Assembly: GCF_030814315.1 (NCBI RefSeq)
Contig: NZ_JAUSUV010000001.1
Span: 124,001 to 188,000, forward strand
Direction of reading: 5' to 3'
Source of the DNA: Croceifilum oryzae
Lineage (GTDB): Bacteria; Bacillota; Bacilli; Thermoactinomycetales; Thermoactinomycetaceae
DNA: 64,000 bases
Shown: positions 20,262 through 30,097 of the stretch, piece after piece
Layout: the number at the start of each line of letters is the position of its first letter
Numbering within the stretch: the stretch's first letter is position 1
Translations under genes and position numbers: made by a program
The notes under the pieces: generated by a model
Database searches by the model: none
What the model was told of the DNA's origin: nothing
What the model saw: the letters and a program-made list of their open reading frames with translations, nothing else

Positions 20262-21125
20262 CTATTTTAAAAAGGGCTTGAGATTCTTGATTTCCCTTCG
20301 TAATTGTTCAGCTGATTGTTTATATATTTTTTTCGCCTTAGGGTCTTTAGTGGATAGATGCATAAGTGCTAGATCAGTTTCGCACTTGTTTAACAGAGTA
20401 TAGAGGAGATTTTTTTCACCCTCATTTACGTGTATGGGGTGGATCTTATCCTGGTACAAATCGGTGTATAAACTTCCGCTTGAAGTTACTTGTGCTAGAA
20501 ATATATCTGCTTCTTTTAAACGACGTTTTTGAAGCTCTGACGTTAACCATTTCTTAGACAAGCCCATTCCAGTTAACGTTTCTTCCATGATACATCCGTC
20601 TGAGATGACAACCTCTGGATATAATTCTTTCTCAACCTTTATTCCTAGCATTTTGGGGGTGATCGGTTGATTCTCTTTTTTAAGCAATACATTTAACGTT
20701 CCGTTTTGCTCTAGAATGGCCGTGTCTATATCGCTAAGGGAAAAGATATTTTTGTATCGTAGTTGTTCCATTAGTTCATCTACTGTAATTCTTTCTTTCC
20801 CGAGATTCTCTTCTAGGATTTGTCCATTTCTAATGATGAAAGTGGACCTACCATCTAATGCATTTCGTAATCGTTTGCTTTTCAGTGTAACATACTCAAT
20901 CCCGATTGCTACAAGTGTCCATACTGCTAGTGATTCGACTCCTTGATACCAACGACCATCTAAGTCGATAGAGAGCGATGCAGCTAAGTTACCAATTGTA
21001 ATTCCAGTAATGTACTCAAACAAAGAAAGCTCGGACAGTTGTCGTTTGCCTAGTATTTTCGTAACGATAAATAAAAAGATAATCGCAGATAAGGTGCGTA
21101 TAATGATTTCTAACCATGGAGGCAT
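20262..21125 (-). CDS. DUF421 (YetF-type) membrane protein
   Basis: A 287-aa membrane protein with three N-terminal helices (about 5-25, 35-52, 60-78), including the family motif GKRQLSELSLFEYITGITIGN split around residues 27-47, then the YetF cytoplasmic domain (FIIRNGQILEENLGKERIT...). A second domain of about 110 residues follows. Members of this family are seen in spores and in stress responses of Bacilli, but the biochemical role is unknown. It converges with the acyl-CoA ligase and is divergent from the MarR operon. Confidence 0.85.
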   Translation of the reverse strand: MPPWLEIIIRTLSAIIFLFIVTKILGKRQLSELSLFEYITGITIGNLAASLSIDLDGRWYQGVESLAVWTLVAIGIEYVTLKSKRLRNALDGRSTFIIRNGQILEENLGKERITVDELMEQLRYKNIFSLSDIDTAILEQNGTLNVLLKKENQPITPKMLGIKVEKELYPEVVISDGCIMEETLTGMGLSKKWLTSELQKRRLKEADIFLAQVTSSGSLYTDLYQDKIHPIHVNEGEKNLLYTLLNKCETDLALMHLSTKDPKAKKIYKQSAEQLRREIKNLKPFLK

Positions 21126-21242
21126 CGCTCAAGCCCTCTTTTCCCGATATAGATTGGTATATTATGCATATGCACATGGAATATTATTCAAAATGAGGCG
21201 AGCAGAACGTATGTCTATTTTGAAAACGAACGGAAAAATGAA

Positions 21243-21303
21243 TTGACGATTAACTGATGTAATCATATAGTTAAATGGATTAATAGTTAAATGAATGAAC
21301 TAT
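21243..21303 (+). promoter_or_regulatory. Promoter and probable operator of the marR-MMPL operon
   Basis: TTGACG (21243-21248), a 17-bp spacer and TATAGT (21266-21271) form a good sigma-A promoter. ATAGTTAAATG occurs twice (21267-21277 and 21283-21293), and the second copy forms an inverted repeat with AACTAT (21298-21303). These overlap the -10 and the transcription start, as expected for a self-repressing MarR regulator. Confidence 0.6.
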
Positions 21304-21340
21304 TGATCCGTGGAATATATAAAAGGAGTGATGAGGAAAC

Positions 21341-21793
21341 GTGCCTCCTATCGATATTAAACACCTAATCGATCAGTATATAGAGTTGTCATTCTCGGTT
21401 AATAAGAGTGGGGAATCCCTAGTCAGAGATCAAATGAATGACGATATGACAAGTGATCAACATTATACTCTTCGTTATATCTATCAAAGCAAATCTTGTA
21501 CTCCTTCTGATTTAGCGAAAAAGTTTCAGGTGAAGAAAAGTGCGATTACAGCAATGATCAATCGCATGTGGAAGAAAGGGTGGATTCAGCGGACACGAGA
21601 TGAGAAAGATCGCCGTGTTGTGTATCTAACGCTGACGGAAGAAGGAAAAGCGTTGTACATGAAAACGGAAGAGAGGATTCATCACCTTGTGGATTCTATA
21701 TTGAACAACTTTGAACAAGAGGAGCTTGAACAATTTCTTCGTACGTACCAGAAACTACATCGAGTCCTAGAGGATATAAACAAACATAAATAG
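21341..21793 (+). CDS. MarR-family transcriptional regulator
   Basis: A 150-aa winged-helix regulator. The HTH (TPSDLAKKFQVKKSAITAMINRM, around residues 58-80) is followed by the wing with the family signature DEKDRRVVYLTLTEEGK. The start is GTG 21341 behind AAGGAG. It sits directly upstream of the first MMPL exporter; its stop overlaps that gene's ribosome-site region, so it very probably represses its own operon and is released by a small hydrophobic ligand. The ligand is unknown. Confidence 0.93.
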   Translation: MPPIDIKHLIDQYIELSFSVNKSGESLVRDQMNDDMTSDQHYTLRYIYQSKSCTPSDLAKKFQVKKSAITAMINRMWKKGWIQRTRDEKDRRVVYLTLTEEGKALYMKTEERIHHLVDSILNNFEQEELEQFLRTYQKLHRVLEDINKHK

Positions 21794-21808
21794 ATGGGAG
21801 GAACGGAA

Positions 21809-24724
21809 TTGAAAACGATTATTAGAGGTCGTTGGTGGGTTGCGTTAGCGTGGCTTTTATTGATTGTGGGGTTGTTTTATATGGCTCCCAATATGGCTGA
21901 TTTAGTGCGTGAAAAGGGAAAGATTGAAGTTCCAAATGGGTACTCTTCTAAGATTGCATCACAGTTACTAGTCGAGACGGATGGAAAAAACAGTTCACAA
22001 GTAGCTCTTGTATTTTATAACGACAATAAACTAACCGAGAGTGATATACAGGAAGCGAAAAAAGCGATTGACCTCTTGGAACAGAAAAAGGAATCGCTTG
22101 GAATCGAAAAGATTGCGACACATTTTAAAGACAGCCAGTTGAAAGATACGATGGTTTCAAAGGATGGCAAGGCAATCTTGGCTTCGCTCAGCGTACATAA
22201 GGGGGACAAGAAGTTGTCTGCTCTGAGCCAAGATCTATCGAAAGCGTTAGACGGAATTAAGGTGCAGCATCAATTTACGAGTGATTGGATGATTACGGAT
22301 CAATTGATGAAAACATCGGAAGAAGGTGTAAAAAAGACAGAAGGATTTACCGTTGCCTTTATTCTGATTGTTCTATTGCTGGTCTTCCGTTCGGCCGTGG
22401 CACCTATCATTCCACTTTTAACTGTGGGATTCTCGTACCTTGCTTCCCAATCAATCGTATCGATCTTAATCGATCGATTTGATTTCCCTATTTCCAACAA
22501 CACACAAATGTTTTTAGTAGCGATCCTATTTGGGATAGGAACAGACTATTGTATTTTGCTCTTAAGTCGCTTTAAGGAGGAACTATCCGATAGTAGGAGT
22601 GTGACCTCCGCGATTGTAGAGACATACAAAAGCGCTGGTCGTACCGTTCTCTTTAGCGGACTGGCAGTGATGGTTGGTTTTGCTGCGATTGGATTTTCGG
22701 AATTCAATCTGTATCGATCTGCTTCGGCAGTAGCCGTTGGAGTTGCTGTTTTATTGCTTGCTTTGTTTACACTGGTGCCATTTTTTATGGCGGTACTTGG
22801 CAAGAAAATCTATTGGCCAGCGAAGAAGAAATTGGAACATAGAGAAAGTAAGCTATGGGGAGCAGTGGGAAAATTTTCTCTATCAAGACCCATTCTTTCG
22901 TTACTCGTTGTGGCGATTATCTGTGCCCCCTTTATCTTCGCGTATAAAGGCAAACTTACTTTTAATTCATTAGAGGAAATTAGCAAGGATGCCCCGCCAG
23001 TCAAGGCATTTCATATGATCGAAAATAGCTTTGGAGCCGGGGAATCCATGCCGACAAAAGTGGTATTAAAGAACGATGAACGTATGGATTCAAATGATTA
23101 TCTTTACATTACAGAAAACATCAGTCGATCATTAGAGAAAGTAAACTTGGTACAATCTGTTCGTTCGGTTACACGACCGATAGGGAAGCCCCTGGAGGAA
23201 TTCTTGATTACGAAGCAGTCAGAAAAGCTGGAAGAAGGAGTAGACAAAGGAAAAGAGGGTGTTTCCAAGGTCTCAGATGAACTGCATAAGACTAGCGAAG
23301 AGCTATCCAAACAAGAGCCCCAAATTCAGCGTGGCGTGAGCGGGATTAATGACTTGGTTAGCGGTACTTCCCGTGTTCAAGAAGGGCTATCGAAGCTGCA
23401 GTCAGGGCTAGCTGAAGTGGATAATGGCATTCGTCAAGGAACTATGGCTTCCACGGAAGTGAAGAAGGGGCTTCAGGAGGCAAAATCAGGTGCACAGGGA
23501 TTGCTTGGTGGCTATCAAGGGATTTACCAAATATACAAAGAGGTTAGTCTAGGATTACAAGGGTTAGAGCAATCGCCAAAAGTAGTGGAGTTAAAGTCAA
23601 AAATAGAGCATGCCAATGATAGTTTGGGAGACATGATTACAAAGCAAAAAGAGCTAGTGACGGGCTTAGACAAACTCATCAAAGGAGTCGATAAGCAAAT
23701 AGCAGGCTCTAAGCAATTAGCAAACGGACAAGGGGAAATCGTGAAGAATACCCCCCAACTGACCAAAGGCTTATCTGACATTAATAATGGTCAAAAAAGG
23801 CTGCTGAAAGAGTATCAAGCACTTACGGGACAGCTTGGAAAGCTATCATCCGGCCTTGCTGAAGGTGCCAAAGGGTTAGATAAGATATCAGGTGGCTTGG
23901 GAGATGCACAAAACTATCTGACCGGCTTGACGGATTCCTCAGGTGTCGATGGATTTTACATCCCCGATGATGTGCTAGAAAATAAAGACTTTCTAAAAGT
24001 GTTAGATGTCTATCTGTCTCCCGATCGGAAGACGATGACGTTGGATGTAGTGTTTAAGACAAATCCGTACGCTCGTGAGACGATGAATCAGATAGAGGAT
24101 GTCAAAGATGCGATACAACGGGCGACCAAAGGAACGAAGCTAGAAAACGCTACCGTGGCCGTAGGTGGAATTACCAGTGCTAGCGCGGATTTGAACACAA
24201 TGTCGAATCAAGATTATGCTCGTACGGTTACGCTTATGTTAATGGGAATTGGGCTTATCTTGGTGTTTGTATTCCGTTCGATCATCATGCCGGCTTATAT
24301 CCTCGGTTCTCTACTTCTCACGTATTATACGACGATGGGAATGAACGAATTCTTATTCATTGATATCTTGGGATATAGTGGAATTAGTTGGGTTGTCCCA
24401 TTCTTTAGCTTTGTCATTTTGATGGCACTCGGAGTAGATTATAGTATTTTCCTCATGGATCGATTTAATGAGTATCAAGACTTAACGGTTGCCGATGCGA
24501 TGCTGTTATCAATGAAGAAGATGGGGACAGTTATTATTTCTGCGGCTATCATTTTAGGTGGTACATTTGCGGCGATGATCCCTTCAGGCATGCTATCACT
24601 CATGCAAATTGCTTCGATTATTTTAACAGGATTATTGTTGTACACCTTTGTTGTGTTACCATTCTTGATCCCTGTACTGGTTAAAAACTTTGGGGAAGCA
24701 AACTGGTGGCCGTTTCGCAGATAA
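21809..24724 (+). CDS. MMPL/YdfJ-family RND exporter, first copy
   Basis: Large membrane exporter, about 971 aa from TTG 21809 (GGGAGG at 21796-21801 sits inside the alternative ATG 21794 version). Two MMPL halves are seen: N-terminal helix, outside domain, helix bundle with the GIGTDYCILLLSRF motif, then a second outside domain and the C-terminal bundle with the matching GVDYSIFLMDRFNEY. The second outside domain (about 460-700) is built of repeated GLxKLxxGxxxxxxG units as in YhgE/Pip proteins and likely forms a long coiled structure. MMPL proteins export lipids or drugs using proton force. Co-transcribed with the MarR gene upstream. Confidence 0.9.
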   Translation: MKTIIRGRWWVALAWLLLIVGLFYMAPNMADLVREKGKIEVPNGYSSKIASQLLVETDGKNSSQVALVFYNDNKLTESDIQEAKKAIDLLEQKKESLGIEKIATHFKDSQLKDTMVSKDGKAILASLSVHKGDKKLSALSQDLSKALDGIKVQHQFTSDWMITDQLMKTSEEGVKKTEGFTVAFILIVLLLVFRSAVAPIIPLLTVGFSYLASQSIVSILIDRFDFPISNNTQMFLVAILFGIGTDYCILLLSRFKEELSDSRSVTSAIVETYKSAGRTVLFSGLAVMVGFAAIGFSEFNLYRSASAVAVGVAVLLLALFTLVPFFMAVLGKKIYWPAKKKLEHRESKLWGAVGKFSLSRPILSLLVVAIICAPFIFAYKGKLTFNSLEEISKDAPPVKAFHMIENSFGAGESMPTKVVLKNDERMDSNDYLYITENISRSLEKVNLVQSVRSVTRPIGKPLEEFLITKQSEKLEEGVDKGKEGVSKVSDELHKTSEELSKQEPQIQRGVSGINDLVSGTSRVQEGLSKLQSGLAEVDNGIRQGTMASTEVKKGLQEAKSGAQGLLGGYQGIYQIYKEVSLGLQGLEQSPKVVELKSKIEHANDSLGDMITKQKELVTGLDKLIKGVDKQIAGSKQLANGQGEIVKNTPQLTKGLSDINNGQKRLLKEYQALTGQLGKLSSGLAEGAKGLDKISGGLGDAQNYLTGLTDSSGVDGFYIPDDVLENKDFLKVLDVYLSPDRKTMTLDVVFKTNPYARETMNQIEDVKDAIQRATKGTKLENATVAVGGITSASADLNTMSNQDYARTVTLMLMGIGLILVFVFRSIIMPAYILGSLLLTYYTTMGMNEFLFIDILGYSGISWVVPFFSFVILMALGVDYSIFLMDRFNEYQDLTVADAMLLSMKKMGTVIISAAIILGGTFAAMIPSGMLSLMQIASIILTGLLLYTFVVLPFLIPVLVKNFGEANWWPFRR

Positions 24725-24735
24725 ATAAATGTAGA

Positions 24736-24780
24736 GAAAAACCCTGTAAGTAGGTGAAACCTCCTTAGAGGGTTTCTTTA
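24736..24780 (+). terminator. Terminator between the two MMPL genes
   Basis: AAACCCT and AGGGTTT pair, with an extra inner AGG/CCT, followed by CTTTATTTG. It suggests the second MMPL copy is at least partly transcribed independently. Confidence 0.6.
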
Positions 24781-24886
24781 TTTGTCTAAATGATGACAAG
24801 TGAAGGTCATAAGAGGAAGTGTTCAATAATTTATAGAAATTAAAACAATATATAAAAATATAATAAGTTATAACGGGGGACTGAAT

Positions 24887-27800
24887 TTGCAGAGGATGTT
24901 AAAAGGTCGTTGGTGGATTGCCCTAGTATGGGCGGTTATGGTAGCAGGTTTGGTCTATGTAGCTCCTAGTATGTCTGATTTAGTACGAGAAAAAGGAAGG
25001 ATAGAGGTTCCGGAGGGATATTCATCTAAACTTGCTTCTCAATTGATAGTCGAAGGGTATGGGAAAAGAAACTCTTCTCAAGTTGCCTTAGTTTTTTATA
25101 GTGATCAAAAACTGACGAATCAGGAAGTGAAGGAAGCAGAAGAGGCGGTTAATCGTTTAGAACAGAACAAAGAATCGCTAGGGATTAAGAAGATTACTAC
25201 TCATTTTAAAGAGAGTCATTTGAAAGAAGCTCTCGTTTCCAAAGATGGAAAAGCAATCTTAGCCTCATTAAGCATTGATCAAAAAAAACGTAGCCTATCT
25301 ACTCTTACGAAATCCTTATCCCAAACGCTGGATGGAATAGGGGTTAAATACGCTTATACGAATGAGTCGATGATTACGAATCAAGTGCTCCAAAAGTCGG
25401 AAGAAGGATTAAAGAAGACAGAGGGAATTACAGTTGCTTTTATCCTTTTCGTCTTACTACTAGTATTTCGCTCCGTTGTTGCCCCGATTATTCCTCTATT
25501 AACGGTGGGAGTCTCCTATTTTACTTCCCAATCAGTTATTTCCCTATTAGTTGACCGATTTGATTTTCCGATCTCAGGTAATACACGAATTTTTTTGGTA
25601 GCTATTTTGTTTGGCATTGGGACGGATTATTGCATTTTGCTGTTAAGCCGTTTTAAGGAAGAGTTAATACATAGCGGACAGGTAATCCCAGCGATTATAG
25701 AAACGTATAAACGGGCAGGTCGTACGGTGCTGATTAGTGGGATTGCGGTCATGGTTGGCTTTGCTTCTATAGGCTTTTCTGAGTTTAATCTGTATCAGTC
25801 TGCTGCGGCAGTTGCGGTAGGGATTGCCGTGTTGCTCCTCGCCTTATTTACGCTCGTGCCGTTCTTTATGGCGCTTCTGGGAAAAGCGATGTACTGGCCA
25901 TCTAAAAGAAAACTAGAACATAAGGATAGTAGATTATGGAGCATTATAGGAGGTTTTTCCCTATCTAGACCGATACTCTCTATACTCGTGGTTGCGGCTA
26001 TCTGTGTTCCTTTTATGATTGCATATAAAGGTGAGGTATCGTTTAACTCCATAGAAGAGATAGGCGAAGATGTGCCTACTATTAAAGCATTTCGCGTAAT
26101 TGAAACTAGCTTTGGTGCAGGGGAATCGATGCCCACGAAGCTGGTTTTCAAAAACGATGACCGGTTGGATTCGGTCGATTACTTCTATGTGGTAGAACGG
26201 ATTAGTAGAGAGTTAGGAAAGGTAGACCTAGTCACTTCTGTCCGCTCGATTACCAGACCTATGGGAGAACCTTTTGAGAAATTTCTGATTACTAAGCAAT
26301 CAGAAAAGATAGGAAAAGGGTTAGGAAAAGGAAACGAAGGTGTTAAGAAAGTTTCTGAGGGATTGCAGGAAGCAAATAGTGAATTAACAAAGAAAGAACC
26401 AGAACTGAAACGAGCAACAGACGGAATCCAACGCTTAATTGATGGGACGAGTCTTGCAGAATCAAAACTAACATTGCTTGAGACGTATTTATCTAAAATG
26501 GAACAGGGAATGAGATCGGGTTCTGTACAAGCAAAAAAGGAGCTAGAGACCGCAAAAGAAAAGACACAGGAACTGCTTCAGATGTATCAAAACTTTTCCA
26601 AAACATACAAAGGAGTGAACCGTGACTTACAACAGATTGATCCTTTGCTAAATCAATTAGATCAAATAAAAGTGGTTGATTTCCAAAATTTAGAAAATGG
26701 CGTAAAGGGATTATCTGAGTCAGCAGAATATCAAGAAATCAAAAAAAATGTCCTGCTTGCTATTGAAAAAAAAGATAAGATGATGAAATTCCGTTCTAAT
26801 TTGACAAAAGTGATGGAAAATGAGGATCAGGTAACCAAGGATATCAATGCCTTTACCCAAGGAATAGAGAAACAAGTAAAAGGTTTGGAAAAAGCAGCGG
26901 ATGCACAAGGGCAGATTGTCAAACAACTTCCTCGTCTAACCGATGGTTTATCGAAAATGAATGATGGACAAAAAGAGTTACTTGGCGGTTTCGACAAGCT
27001 AAAAGATCAATTAGGAGAATTAAAATCAGGTCTAAGCCAGGGGGCAGATGGTCTAAATAAGGTATCAGATGGATTAGGAGTTGCACAAAGATATTTAACA
27101 GATCTCTCCGCTACTTCGAGTGTTGATGGATTTTATATGCCAGCCAATATAGTAGAAGATAAGGGATTTCAAAGCGTATTAGATGTGTATTTATCTCCAG
27201 ACGGGAAGACTATGACGATGGACGTAGTCTTCAAATCGAATCCATATGCTCGTGAAACCATGGATCAAATAGAGAAGCTAAAGGAGGCTGTCGGTCGAGC
27301 GACTAAAGGAACCAAGTTAGAAAATGCCACAGTGGCAGTAGGCGGTATTACAAGTATGAATGCTGATTTAAAGGCTATGTCGAATCAAGATTACTCTCGT
27401 ACCGTTACGCTTATGTTGCTAGGAATCGGGCTTGTCTTGGCGTTTCTATTCCGTTCTTTCATGATGCCGATTTATATTATTGGATCGTTGCTCCTCACTT
27501 ACTATACGAGCATGGCGATAAATGAAGTATTGTTCGTACACATTCTAGGTTATAGCGGAATTAGCTGGATTGTACCGTTTTTTGCTTTCGTGATGTTAGT
27601 GGCACTGGGAGTCGATTATAGCATCTTCCTCATGGATCGCTTTAATGAGTATCAAGATCTAAAGGTTGCGGATGCGATGCTATTATCGATGAAGAAGATG
27701 GGGACCGTTATCATCTCCGCTGTGATCATATTAGGCGGTACCTTTGCAGCGATGATTCCGTCAGGCATGTTATCCCTCATTCAAATCGCTTCCATCATTT

Positions 27801-27901
27801 TGATCGGGTTATTTTTATACACCTTTGTTATGCTTCCTCTACTGATTCCTGTACTAGTGAAAAGTTTAGGAAAAGCGAATTGGTGGCCATTTCGGAGATG
27901 A
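24887..27901 (+). CDS. MMPL/YdfJ-family RND exporter, second copy
   Basis: A 1004-aa paralogue of the preceding exporter, starting at TTG 24887 (MQRMLKGRWWIALVW) with GGGGGA upstream. The membrane halves are nearly the same as in the first copy (for example GIGTDYCILLLSRF and ALGVDYSIFLMDRFNEY are shared), while the central outside domain is about 30 residues longer and more diverged, with many Gln/Lys/Glu heptads. This suggests a tandem duplication followed by change in the extracellular part. It has its own upstream gap and a strong terminator after it. Confidence 0.9.
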   Translation: MQRMLKGRWWIALVWAVMVAGLVYVAPSMSDLVREKGRIEVPEGYSSKLASQLIVEGYGKRNSSQVALVFYSDQKLTNQEVKEAEEAVNRLEQNKESLGIKKITTHFKESHLKEALVSKDGKAILASLSIDQKKRSLSTLTKSLSQTLDGIGVKYAYTNESMITNQVLQKSEEGLKKTEGITVAFILFVLLLVFRSVVAPIIPLLTVGVSYFTSQSVISLLVDRFDFPISGNTRIFLVAILFGIGTDYCILLLSRFKEELIHSGQVIPAIIETYKRAGRTVLISGIAVMVGFASIGFSEFNLYQSAAAVAVGIAVLLLALFTLVPFFMALLGKAMYWPSKRKLEHKDSRLWSIIGGFSLSRPILSILVVAAICVPFMIAYKGEVSFNSIEEIGEDVPTIKAFRVIETSFGAGESMPTKLVFKNDDRLDSVDYFYVVERISRELGKVDLVTSVRSITRPMGEPFEKFLITKQSEKIGKGLGKGNEGVKKVSEGLQEANSELTKKEPELKRATDGIQRLIDGTSLAESKLTLLETYLSKMEQGMRSGSVQAKKELETAKEKTQELLQMYQNFSKTYKGVNRDLQQIDPLLNQLDQIKVVDFQNLENGVKGLSESAEYQEIKKNVLLAIEKKDKMMKFRSNLTKVMENEDQVTKDINAFTQGIEKQVKGLEKAADAQGQIVKQLPRLTDGLSKMNDGQKELLGGFDKLKDQLGELKSGLSQGADGLNKVSDGLGVAQRYLTDLSATSSVDGFYMPANIVEDKGFQSVLDVYLSPDGKTMTMDVVFKSNPYARETMDQIEKLKEAVGRATKGTKLENATVAVGGITSMNADLKAMSNQDYSRTVTLMLLGIGLVLAFLFRSFMMPIYIIGSLLLTYYTSMAINEVLFVHILGYSGISWIVPFFAFVMLVALGVDYSIFLMDRFNEYQDLKVADAMLLSMKKMGTVIISAVIILGGTFAAMIPSGMLSLIQIASIILIGLFLYTFVMLPLLIPVLVKSLGKANWWPFRR

Positions 27902-27916
27902 AAAGTTGAGGCAAAA

Positions 27917-27957
27917 AACAAAACAAGCTCTCGCGAATAGAGAGCTTGTTTTGTTTT
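27917..27957 (+). terminator. Terminator after the second MMPL gene
   Basis: AAAACAAGCTCTC pairs perfectly with GAGAGCTTGTTTT across GCGAATA, then TGTTTT. The near-symmetric A/T flanks may also serve the convergent minus-strand operon ending at 27964. Confidence 0.9.
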
Positions 27958-27963
27958 AAGAGC

Positions 27964-29397
27964 TCATAGATACTTATCAATCATATTTGTTAATTTATCC
28001 TTATCGTAAGATAAGTACTGCCCAGCGCGATTGCGGATGGGATCGCCAGAGTAAAATCGTTCATACAACTCCGATCGTGAAGCAAACGGAGTCCCGATGA
28101 CGTCCCAGGCCAGCTTAAATAGCTTGGTCCTTTTTTCCGCGTCTACATCTGCACCACGGAAATATTGATTCATCAGGTCCGATATTGGAGATTGAAAGTC
28201 TTGTACACTTGAGGGAATTTGAATGACCCCCCCAGCCGCGATTAACTGGAGAATCTCAACTGCCCGCGGGTAGAAGGTGGTTCCGAGGTTTTTAGCTGTG
28301 TCAATGGCGGTTGCTCTTGGTAGAAAAATGCCCTCTTCGGTCATTGCTCCTTCTGCTTCGCTGGCAATAATACATGCGTGAATGGTTTCTACTTGTGAGA
28401 TCAGCTCACCTAGTTTTTCTTGAACATGAAGAAATTGAGTAGCCCCAATGGTTGTGGCAATTTTACAAGCTAAACCAGTGATAAACTCCAGCTTTGTTTT
28501 TAAGCGGATGATGGCTTGGTGATATCCCAAGCAAATGGAATGTGGATTCTCTTTGATGACCCAAATCGCTTCTGGATTTTCATGGATGAACACATATTCC
28601 CACGGAATGAAGACATCATCAAAAATAAGGAGGGCGTCCATCTCGTCATATTGAGAGCTAAGAGGGAAATCGGGTTGTTCCTGATTACTCTTGGCAAACG
28701 ATTCCCGGCATACGATGTGTAATCCAGCGGAATCCGCAGGGACAATTAACATATTGGCTACTGATTTTTGGGACTCATTTAACCGAACCACAGGATAGAT
28801 CAGGAAGTCATGCGTATAAGGGGCTGCTGTCGCAATCATCTTAGCCCCGTTTAAGTAGATGCCGTCTTGTGTTTTTCGAGTGATGTGTAGTAGTCCTGAT
28901 TCACGTAAGAGCTGAGGGTCATATTGATTCGCGCGATTGATTTGAACATCTCTTTGTACAACGGTGATAAATCGATTTTCATCCCGTGCTTGTTCATAGT
29001 AACGAGCAATTTTCTCTGAAAATGCTGAATCATACATAGAGAATTGATTTCGAGCACAGTACCATCCAGTTAAACGGGAGCGGGCATAATCAGAAAGTCT
29101 GCTCATCATCCCGTCAGTTGCTTCGCTCCATTGTTCAAAAGCAACACGTCGTTTTTGTAAGTCGACGATTGACTGTGGAATATGAAATGATTGATGAACC
29201 CACTCACCAGTAGTAGGGCTCACATAGGCGACGCTTTCCTGAGTAGTAGGATCATCCATCATCCGAAACAGATTACAAACCGTTTGAATCGCACCACGAA
29301 ATGCCTCTTCCTCTAAAACACGAACTTGCTTTCCATTTAGCCAAATACTTCGCTGATCGTTTAAACTTTCCGAAAATTCTTGCTCCCTTGTCTTCAA
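27964..29397 (-). CDS. HpaB-family flavin-dependent monooxygenase (4-hydroxyphenylacetate 3-hydroxylase-like)
   Basis: A 477-aa oxygenase component of the reduced-flavin two-component monooxygenase family. Family segments include the N-terminal substrate-side helices, LNGAKMIATAAPYTHDFLIYP, the IFDDVFIPWEYVF motif, and the late TTFYPRAVEILQLIAAGGVIQIP. The start is TTG 29397; its AAGGAGGGGG site lies inside the end of the cysteine dioxygenase gene, 2 nt upstream, so the two are an operon. No flavin reductase (HpaC) is in the window. The substrate is not evident; an aromatic or sulfur compound is possible. It is not a proven 4-HPA hydroxylase. Confidence 0.83.
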   Translation of the reverse strand: MKTREQEFSESLNDQRSIWLNGKQVRVLEEEAFRGAIQTVCNLFRMMDDPTTQESVAYVSPTTGEWVHQSFHIPQSIVDLQKRRVAFEQWSEATDGMMSRLSDYARSRLTGWYCARNQFSMYDSAFSEKIARYYEQARDENRFITVVQRDVQINRANQYDPQLLRESGLLHITRKTQDGIYLNGAKMIATAAPYTHDFLIYPVVRLNESQKSVANMLIVPADSAGLHIVCRESFAKSNQEQPDFPLSSQYDEMDALLIFDDVFIPWEYVFIHENPEAIWVIKENPHSICLGYHQAIIRLKTKLEFITGLACKIATTIGATQFLHVQEKLGELISQVETIHACIIASEAEGAMTEEGIFLPRATAIDTAKNLGTTFYPRAVEILQLIAAGGVIQIPSSVQDFQSPISDLMNQYFRGADVDAEKRTKLFKLAWDVIGTPFASRSELYERFYSGDPIRNRAGQYLSYDKDKLTNMIDKYL

Positions 29398-29399
29398 GT

Positions 29400-29924
29400 T
29401 TATACCCCCTCCTTGTGCGATTGTAGCACATTATGGGGATAGATATGATTGCCTGAAATAGGAGGTGTATAGACATGTAAGGTAACAAACGGTTGATCTG
29501 TTGGATTGTACATCGAATGAATTTGTCCATGTGGGCTATAGAAAAATTCACCTGCTGCAAAATGATTGCTACTCAATATGTGTAGTGATTCGTCGGCTCC
29601 TTTCCGGTATACACGGTTTAAAGTACTTCCTTTTATCACATGAACACAACAACACGCTTCTCCGTGGTCGTGTATGGGGGTTTCTACATTTGGTGGAACA
29701 TGTAGCACAATCACCTCAAATAAATCAGAACAATAGATTTGGTTTCGTCCATATTCAAGTGGAGCAACAGGTGCAGTTAGATAAGGAGCAATTCGGTCAA
29801 TGGTACAATCGGATGCTTGTAGCAGACGGCACATGGCCTGATAATAATGCGAAGCATCCTTGCGGGGATCCAGATTTACACCCTCTAAGTTCAAAAGATT
29901 TTGGATATGTTTGGCATACTTCAT
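29400..29924 (-). CDS. Cysteine dioxygenase
   Basis: Cupin iron enzyme of 174 aa that oxidises cysteine to cysteine sulfinate. The metal ligands are His85 and His87 in PIHDHGEAC and His136 in GQIHSMYN. Arg60 in YGRN matches the carboxylate-binding Arg of true cysteine dioxygenases, rather than the Gln of mercaptopropionate enzymes. Cys92 and Tyr152 (LHVYTPP) match the Cys-Tyr crosslink positions. The three consecutive cysteines 91-93 are unusual. AAGGGG precedes ATG 29924. It is the first gene of an operon with the flavin monooxygenase, and an Rrf2 regulator is divergent from it. Confidence 0.9.
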   Translation of the reverse strand: MKYAKHIQNLLNLEGVNLDPRKDASHYYQAMCRLLQASDCTIDRIAPYLTAPVAPLEYGRNQIYCSDLFEVIVLHVPPNVETPIHDHGEACCCVHVIKGSTLNRVYRKGADESLHILSSNHFAAGEFFYSPHGQIHSMYNPTDQPFVTLHVYTPPISGNHIYPHNVLQSHKEGV

Positions 29925-30064
29925 ATCGATCTACCCCTTCTACTTGATTATGTTGACTAACATACTCAGGTATCGAACTGACTATGAGACTAATATATGT
30001 CATTTTCATTCATTATGCGCACTAAAATCGGCATAACGAAAGGAAAAAATCATAAATTGATAGG

Positions 30065-30070
30065 TATAAT
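30065..30070 (+). promoter_or_regulatory. -10 element of the Rrf2 gene
   Basis: A perfect TATAAT 28 nt before the Rrf2 start, with no clear -35, so it may need an activator or be weak. The 29925-30097 gap carries both divergent promoters of this locus. Confidence 0.4.
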
Positions 30071-30097
30071 ATTAGATCGGAAAAGGGGGATTTAAAG

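Noticed and set aside
27964-29397. Firm call as 4-hydroxyphenylacetate 3-hydroxylase
   Set aside because: The family is clear, but no flavin reductase or catechol-pathway gene is nearby and the neighbour is a cysteine dioxygenase.
29501-29947. 148-codon plus-strand frame across the cysteine dioxygenase
   Set aside because: It is a mirror of a gene with clear metal ligands and has no start signal.
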